Assembly (NCBI GenBank): GCA_001724265.1
Contig: MEDY01000139.1
Span: 1 to 64,000 of the forward strand
Direction of reading: 5' to 3'
Length of the DNA stretch: 64,000 nucleotides
Source of the DNA: Rhizaria sp. SCN 62-66
Taxonomy: Eukaryota; Rhizaria, unplaced
Notes under the pieces: generated by a model
What the model saw: the letters and a program-made list of their open reading frames with translations, nothing else
Told to the model about the DNA's origin: nothing
Database searches by the model: none
Program-made: the position numbers and the translations under genes
Shown here: positions 60,201 to 64,000 of the stretch, piece by piece
Layout of the letters: each line of letters starts with the position of its first letter
Numbering within the stretch: the stretch's first letter is position 1

Positions 60201-63200
60201 TGACGGCGACTCTCTCACGTTTTCATGACGCAGCATCGCGCGCTAATTACACACGCTCACTGCTGCGCAAGCAAAGCGGGAATCACCGCCGCGAGCTCGT
60301 CGCAAACCTGGTCCCGCCTCGCGTTGCCCGCGAACTGCGCAAGCTGAACGCGCACAACAGCAGCAATAATGTCGACGCTTCACTTGACTCGAACGCTGCC
60401 CCGACAGATGCTGCCGCGATGCTCGGTAGTCCAACTGTATCGGCCGTAGCGACTGCTTCAGTTATTGCATCTGCCGCGGCGACGTATGCCGAGCGTCACG
60501 ACTGCGTGTCTGTGCTGTTTTCGGACATTAAGGGCTTTACCGAGTTCTCTGCAAACGTGTCGCCGGTCGAGCTGGTCGGTAACCTGAACCTGCTCTACAC
60601 CGTTTTTGACCATATCACGACGGTTCACAACGTGCTGAAGGTCGAGACAATCGGCGACGCGTATATGCTCGCTGCAGGCATGGAGGCGCTTTCGCAGAAG
60701 TCGAGCACTCGTCTCCGGAGTGACGGGGATAACGGTGATATTGGTCACGCGACGCGCATAACGGCGTGCGGTTTCGATATGATAGACGCACTGCGCATCA
60801 TCCACGTGCAGACCGCGCGGCGCGTTGTGCCCCCTGAGGTCAAGCGCTCACGCTCCAAGTCAATCTCCGATCGTCCCAACGCTGAGCCCACTGCTGAAGT
60901 GGCTGCTGCTGTCATGGACGGAGAGTCCACCGGCAGCGCTGACATCAACATCGCGGGCGATAGACCTGACGGCGTGAACAAAGCCAACTCATCGGAAGCA
61001 GCAGTTTCAAACGAACCGGTCATGCTGCCGCCGCTGTCGATGCGCATCGGCATCCACACGGGCGCGCTCGTGGCGGGCGTCGTCGGCCAAAAGGTCCCGC
61101 GCTATCACATCTTTGGCGACACGGTTGCCATCGCGAACCTGATGGAGTCCGCGGGCGAGGCGGGCCGCGTGCAGGTGACGCACGCGACGGCCGAGCAACT
61201 CGAGGCTGAGGCCGTGTTCCCAGTCGTGTACCGCGGCTGCGTGCGCAAGGGCGGCCACGCCGTGCACTCGTACTGGGCGTACCGCAACGAAGGCACGCTG
61301 AGCCGCGATCTCGATTTCCTCAAGGACAACACTAAGGTGGAGGCTCCGGCCCGTGAAGTTAATCATACGAGCCCTCAGCAAGGGCAGTATGATCTTGCAG
61401 CGAACGGTTTTATCGGCAGCCCTGTTGACGGCGCGAACAACGGGCCGCTGCGGCAATGGCAGCACTTCCGCGCTCAGCAGCAGATGCGCCAAGCAATGCT
61501 GCAGGAGCAGCGCACAGCGGCTGCAGGCAACAGCGACAATTTCAGTGTTTGCGACGTCGATGAGAGCTTTTACTACGGCCAGTCTCAGTATGACAACAAC
61601 GACGACGCCGACTCACAGTACTACATCAACTCTAGTCGCTATTACAACGGTGACGACAGTCAAAGCGACAGTTTCTACCTCGACAACAGTACAAGCCAAT
61701 ATTATGACCCTGATTACGGGTCTGAAATGAACTCGGAATACCTATTCTACCCAAGAATCCCAAGCGCCAACGTGTACAACACTCGCTTGCAACAAAGTCA
61801 ACTCGATGCTCGCAGTGCTGCAAATGGCGGTGGCGAGAATACGAGCCGCAGCCGCGATGTGTGGGGCATCCAGCGCGACTGGGAACGGTTTATTGCTGTT
61901 GACAGTAACGCCAACTCGCTTCACGACGCGGCGGACAGACTGTCGGCTAACAACAATGGTCCTTCCCAGGCTTTTTCTCCGCTGAGCCCCGCTGCAAGGT
62001 TGCCCAACGCGTCTAGCTTTGGCAGAAATAACTCGGGGTGTAACAACACCAACGAGTATTACGATGCTGGAGGCGATTTTGACAGCTCAAGCAGCAGCGG
62101 TCGCAGCATTAGCTGTATGGGTGCTGCTCCACTCGACTCGCACTTCGTCCCGGGCTCAAGTAGTGTTGCAATTATCGACAACGACTTTGCGCAGGTGCAA
62201 GATGCACATCCCCGCGATGATGAGACTTTCGGCAATTCAGAGGGTTCGTCTATTACTCAACACCCTTTTGTTGGGAGCACCAGCCCTGCGCCCCGCAGCC
62301 GCAGTCGCAACCAACTGATTCGCTCGGCGTACCCAGCCAAGCCAAGCAGCTCTCTCGGTACGAACACTGCCAAGCACAGTCCTACGAACCACCACGATCA
62401 TTCCAACCCAGATGTGGGTCTTCGTAGCCCATTTGAGCAGCTCAGAGCTCTTGACACCCAATTCCTGCCCCAGCCGACGCCGTCACCACCCCCAGCAGCA
62501 CCTGTCTCGTCCTCGTCGGAGCATTCGCAGTCGCAGTCATCTTCATCTGCATCATCGTCATTTTGCTCTCCTTACGTGTCACCAGAACTACAATATAACC
62601 GGCTTCTGCAGTCTGCGGCGCTCCCACCGACTGTGACCAGCACCGCGAACAACGCAACGTCCATGTCCAATTTTAGCGGTAATGCAGCGCGCTACCAGGA
62701 GTACCATGAGTCGCAACAGGCTCAGCGGCACCAGCAGCCGATTCAGCCCATCATAATCGGGGCTGCTTCATCATCAGCATCGATGCTGACTGCAGCCCCC
62801 CCTTCACAGTCACAGTCGTCCCCACAGCATATGCCGCAGTCACATCAACAACCGTCAGTGTACTCGCAATCACCCTCCCGAACGCTGCGCTCGCGCACTC
62901 CGTCACCGTTGATCTCGCAGTCGTCATTGCGGAGCTCATTGCCCTCGCACCCGCAGCAGCAACTGCCGTCCACCAAGCTTTCCGCGCAGCTGCAGCTGCC
63001 TGTTCCAGCGCAGCTGCCGGACGTGCTTGAGGACGACGCCGAAGTTGCCGCTGCCGCAGCGCGCGCTGCATCACCGCTCGTGCAGTTTTCATCTGGCTTT
63101 GTCTGGCCGACTGTCGCCGCGACATCCATCGCAGCTACAGTGGGCACACCCGCGCAAGCGGGGCTGACGCCGCCACCGACAGCGACAACGCTTGGTGTAT

Positions 63201-63313
63201 GCAAGCTCGGCACAGCTGTGGCACAGTTCCCCGCGTCAGATGATGCATCGAATCGTAAAAAGAGCTTCAGTAGTTGTAGTAGCTCAGAAAGCGTTCAAAA
63301 TCTTTTATCGTAA
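51239..63313 (+). CDS. Giant membrane-bound class III nucleotidyl cyclase
   Basis: Makes cAMP or cGMP from ATP or GTP, if active. It is a single exon of 4,024 residues, ATG 51239 to TAA. Residues 1-2,720 are largely disordered (Ser, Gln, His, Pro-rich, with an Arg/Ser-repeat block at about 58243-58330 and a compact CQCGECVICARRRR motif near residue 2,202). Four to six membrane segments lie at about 2,795-2,995. The cyclase domain is at about 3,084-3,345. Both metal Asp residues are present (Asp3096 in FSDIKGFTEF, Asp3140 in ETIGDAYM). The base-selecting position Glu3136 is guanylyl-cyclase-like, but its partner Cys is His3290 (RYHIFGD). The transition-state Asn and Arg are Ala3297 and Leu3301. 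A 65-residue insert splits the domain before SMRIGIHTGALVAGVVG. About 680 disordered residues (Tyr/Asn/Asp-rich, then Ser/Gln-rich) follow. Whether it is a cyclase, a regulatory partner or a pseudoenzyme is open. Confidence 0.92.
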   Translation: MNGHTRRGSSAASLLVPPGSTASGSGGLNANALGDGPRPYGTDFTNAIHPTVAPLAVSLASQSASDSTAAASAAAFAPASSASLSTSTSLAHSRSAADAYGPVQQSASQPAGAQSASASAFASASASASASASVSLSIASVPHSGPPGAANAAAATAGDGANGSGGGAGQHKLQLPRSPSPLPPLSPAQSQPLHAHTHAHAYAHTHAHGHGRHLQLSPLPPSPLSGASQSHSSAAHGHSVHGHQPPGAAQSGSTQPGSLGAYIHHSRPPSRTNTRMSDDRTSSNGSSNNSNNNSSSSSNAMDRSSSSINSLHQHQQLQQSPQSPQKQHQLDGPGQNPHGNARASTSQEFYRRSGRPGHHTHRQHQPQPYHHNQQQHQLQHQEQQPASYLQLGRRNSSSSSSSSNASSSASASSVQPQLFVSTPNTTTHTLGSSLSFGGPHHSNSSSSSSGGDSGSGSGSGHGSGSGHGGGRGSSGGAAGSAQFYAPAAAAAYLSSSLSSSAYNTNVGGYYIGAASLLSHGHGHNLLHSTTVPSPRRSLQITTRTPSPRPPAPPGQPPAHQSPAHRRPTPAPSPSPVAASSVAASPVAAARSGQPPRRGNGRSGNGNGNGGASGRQTPAASPKAEAPTATGPALSAGLTPVSLSATVPVPLSVPVPAGASGGGNVTPARRFWTDGPALAAAAAATATRPGTVGAAMAEHATTGHGQGGGGGGCYARSGEAKSSDAAATAVAGSGSSSSNSSTSACFASPQPLSLTPSPSPSPTSSAQLARAAAAAAAATLAAATAAEASSSRFPLLASQAAAGGVPAPPLLPLWRKPGGLSPRSALPSPHHQEQRQEQQQQHQQQQQHDRHTQQPLHQDHQYQSDHARLFEQQQQQQLMQQLRQHKQQLLQQVHAQAQSRPWPPLTPSPSRPSSRPQSRSGTGATRPPSRIGHSRPPSRLEFSTGGRLDFTSAVRGDGSSTSTSSGPLSSAGTVSAAASMSHSGMQSQPLHHQQPALYQHQIHHSHSNLQMQPQSRHNNDPGAHPQHWSPRYSVGSSSSSSASSPYRGSTSAHDYAPDAFAHSSHYEVGSAPFTSHRLDFGAVDCRPSDAESARPNIELSSHSFSRTVSREGFQSVHSQSPYQLYHNHQQPQQQQQHHQQQHWQQSPPHLMPLSQSQPQPAPETTTSALIVDDGTTSSSSSSFTRSGSASSSAAGSATEHNVDGETRDTDGDDSDDYAGARLSFSRHHSNYTDSDHVNPGGNTANGNSFVVIAGDVRSGLSLRDGDCAADNCDAAVATTGEIVMTGTRAESPNSKHIRNNSRVLSRVPSSGGAPRNRHSSRRSSSGAHHLRHHSPASMADNSGAGQSGLSGGAHKRRSRSKHPTLADTDAPNAAASAAAGGASGRRTTADSDASSGAIVTAVIPDTFAQSGLGRRLTMMAATSAGSSVTTTTTATATSPATATAATTEADGLSSVTRADSLTATVATVTATATASRTVSAVARQLAAVDVSAPSTVDRGALALTGCGSGGGSGSGDSLGQAPHLTTDLLTPHSVTASSPSVLLSPTNSTAAAAAAATATAAVIAAAAVNAAGNVGGAAVSGSGAGPMSPRPGGYLRRVSIASVPSLLVATQQGGGGGGLLSERHAQGAAPWLHSPLHGQVITPGHGRVGTPASASINTPSNLSTPGSTSLGSRGLLLSPQATAAHVMSPGGAYSTGSFAGSTFSGGARTPGSFPSAQLRAGLPAGVASVNASPSANSYFVTPLTCNPRVVSGQNTGAAANGAAENAASGVRPDERLGVGEWQWGWEGGKQQNLPNTPDSSTPRMTEPVQAHVQRNKARAKTATSMRPATIDTSTLVQTESHMSTSTLTQTSAHMATPESSSLSLSTTVGRVDGSMDDNKAPGRGDSRRDQANFSGQGPLDWPSPRFFLTEQQQKQPFYVKNEGVDGNVDGLDADALPSALCPTVVRTDSTNSVTAGASGLFSSFSPATRPRPQSPSHVSPFAHLSTLSAAAAVATAAEHVDLEQRSPVHGRDFLVHGPLSDSESDNAGENDVDEALQATQLVFDQQDHYAQNLQPECDYDEGDDYDCSPSSNRNAIDSFDQEHLAAHGRLTDSCTSRSRQLRLSQMPRASFSDNKSMSANETSNNDMSSSNVTNTHSDDVEENVAVYSVKHNASLDIRYPHAATATGASTSVSSQSISAAGANTQSEAAYMNSNNDASPDVHCQCGECVICARRRRFRLSFDAISDSDSSSGFGTNMTKIENDAEMMHNARDPASYAECLGNAAGNNIDSDNMANIAPNSNVDATMNSITQYESFNATEVAVTATNDANLPGSPAPMIEARNVRGGMRISLRGTTRGRGHRRSRSQSLSRSHSRSRSQSRSRSHSQAQSPRADDSSHNSNAPHQLMGVNAHLMQRLCHSALDDDGERGLARPRGHSLSEMSAQNECDSESTSDHSSDASSLTGDSPAMFTEPTKPSTPTVRSTNTPTSPTRHSSHNGVTCAAISNTVSTAAPNASRALQELSFAGSQANNNPLICRTNAALAGPMVRNGDCVSVAALTAGTVLSAGSALLRASSLESLRSAESALSLSLPTPTMFGAGASVTEPPTLTVASPVSHMSTDLATGTPQTMTMPAGALYGGDGNGNTDGIHAVPEYFADDDNNLYVSYDGGATLAPHQTTADCVIVEMSPDSAAYAASSGALFTTDSLSPQAVFATSEGTLAPTLKLRQEQQQRAAALAAERAERESATTAELAANDDRVEGLILEARREPELRRWERGETLLRASLVNSVTLAYADDENERLYAKSLFENRHTLVSTQLVPALWMLAFAAAFTSAVTATLASAVAPVTSQAVALHNSAISIAGVTVSGEGVLAAMVTAIARITASPLTPALSLSLGSTAPLLLAFTSLVNRHSSSAPRYIKDKYSHNTYKVIHGAMCLLFALALFVPLVLLQCDSEVVTIFSVLYAVVTVTLFVLPSQISLALCVLITMTLALFSTDVTMLVAATLFVAVVTATLSRFHDAASRANYTRSLLRKQSGNHRRELVANLVPPRVARELRKLNAHNSSNNVDASLDSNAAPTDAAAMLGSPTVSAVATASVIASAAATYAERHDCVSVLFSDIKGFTEFSANVSPVELVGNLNLLYTVFDHITTVHNVLKVETIGDAYMLAAGMEALSQKSSTRLRSDGDNGDIGHATRITACGFDMIDALRIIHVQTARRVVPPEVKRSRSKSISDRPNAEPTAEVAAAVMDGESTGSADINIAGDRPDGVNKANSSEAAVSNEPVMLPPLSMRIGIHTGALVAGVVGQKVPRYHIFGDTVAIANLMESAGEAGRVQVTHATAEQLEAEAVFPVVYRGCVRKGGHAVHSYWAYRNEGTLSRDLDFLKDNTKVEAPAREVNHTSPQQGQYDLAANGFIGSPVDGANNGPLRQWQHFRAQQQMRQAMLQEQRTAAAGNSDNFSVCDVDESFYYGQSQYDNNDDADSQYYINSSRYYNGDDSQSDSFYLDNSTSQYYDPDYGSEMNSEYLFYPRIPSANVYNTRLQQSQLDARSAANGGGENTSRSRDVWGIQRDWERFIAVDSNANSLHDAADRLSANNNGPSQAFSPLSPAARLPNASSFGRNNSGCNNTNEYYDAGGDFDSSSSSGRSISCMGAAPLDSHFVPGSSSVAIIDNDFAQVQDAHPRDDETFGNSEGSSITQHPFVGSTSPAPRSRSRNQLIRSAYPAKPSSSLGTNTAKHSPTNHHDHSNPDVGLRSPFEQLRALDTQFLPQPTPSPPPAAPVSSSSEHSQSQSSSSASSSFCSPYVSPELQYNRLLQSAALPPTVTSTANNATSMSNFSGNAARYQEYHESQQAQRHQQPIQPIIIGAASSSASMLTAAPPSQSQSSPQHMPQSHQQPSVYSQSPSRTLRSRTPSPLISQSSLRSSLPSHPQQQLPSTKLSAQLQLPVPAQLPDVLEDDAEVAAAAARAASPLVQFSSGFVWPTVAATSIAATVGTPAQAGLTPPPTATTLGVCKLGTAVAQFPASDDASNRKKSFSSCSSSESVQNLLS
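58243..58332 (+). repeat. Arg/Ser dipeptide-rich segment in the cyclase gene
   Basis: About 30 codons rich in RS, SQ and SH dipeptides, beginning GRGHRRSRSQSLSR, resembling the SR domains of splicing factors. It sits in the disordered N-terminal region, an unusual place for a membrane cyclase. Confidence 0.7.
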
Positions 63314-64000
63314 TTTGTGATCTCCCACGTTGTTTATCAACGCCTTCATTTTATGCCATCATTATTTCAATACGTATCTGTGAACCTCTTTCTATTTTCA
63401 TTTAAGCATTGTGCAACTCGTATGCGCAGTTCGTAAGTTTATTTCACTCACTATTTCAATCATTACCCTGACCGCTATTTCCGTTGATGTGCATTTCTCC
63501 CTTAGATGCATTTATTTAGTTTATGAAGTTATTATTTCCTTGATCTATATTAAGTTGTTCGGTGCATTGCCAAATGCAGATCCCGACTTGTTCTAGTGTG
63601 TTTGCGATGTTGTTTGTGGACTCAATGACTGTGTTGTTTGATACAGCAAGTGGTTCCGTACGACTAAAGCTTTCACCTTGTGTGCGTTGTGCGAGACGAA
63701 CTTCTCTTTCGTCTTAGTAATCAAAACCAGTATCAGTGAACCATTTGCCTTACTTCCGCGAATGGAACATGCGCCCGATGCTGATACCTGCACGTTCGTT
63801 TTTTTTTTTTTCTAATGCTTCAAAGACAGATATCTGTAGCAATGGCTGCGTTACTTTACGCAACCATGAATGCGCCACGTGACTGAGACCGACTTGTGAT
63901 TCCTATCAACTATCTAGTTTTTCGTTCGTGGCCACTTTATTGTGATATGCCGACTGTTTCCCCCCGTTTTATCTCTTTCTTCTGCAAGTTCAATGCAACT
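63314..64000. other. 3' flank of the cyclase gene, right edge
   Basis: AT-rich. It contains a poly-T run near 63799-63811 and short non-coding-like frames. No gene recognised. Confidence 0.5.

Overview
This is nuclear DNA from an aerobic unicellular eukaryote that I cannot place further. Genes carry introns, coding DNA is strongly GC-rich in third positions, and the DNA between genes is clearly AT-richer. The protein set is mitochondrial, endomembrane and signalling: holocytochrome c synthase and Sco1 imply a respiring mitochondrion. Several proteins are enormous (3,000 to 4,000 residues), with long Ala, Ser, Gln, Gly and His-rich stretches.

Layout (coordinates in the window). 618-1575: a decayed gene. 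1789-6057 (-): a large ankyrin-like protein. 6719-8564 (-): class 3 aldehyde dehydrogenase with a membrane-anchor exon. 9084-12422 (+): F-box coiled-coil protein. 12701-13680 (-): three-exon RNase P/MRP Pop7/Rpp20. 14073-15270 (+): holocytochrome c synthase. 15627-16559 (-): degenerate coding remnants. 16684-26067 (+): ankyrin plus Fic-domain protein. 26541-29429 (-): ClpB/Hsp104 disaggregase. 30104-31635 (-): three-exon Sco1. 32102-43678 (+): multi-GAF cyclic-nucleotide phosphodiesterase. 44345-46705 (-): STT3 oligosaccharyltransferase. 47635-50157 (-): large repeat-like protein. 51239-63313 (+): membrane class III nucleotide cyclase. A giant cyclase and a giant phosphodiesterase therefore lie about 7.6 kb apart, and may be the two ends of one cyclic-nucleotide pathway.

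The main discovery is that TAG appears to be a sense codon, or at least is read through. In four large genes the reading frame crosses one to three TAG codons and continues in the same frame with GC-rich, protein-like sequence. The coding composition stops only at a later TAA. No gene whose end I can support finishes with TAG: eight use TAA and four use TGA. Read with the standard code, these genes would be split or truncated. A second genome-wide oddity is that all eight introns I could place by reading frame have a GTACGT or GTACGC donor rather than GTAAGT. A third is that the cyclase lacks the conserved transition-state Asn/Arg pair.
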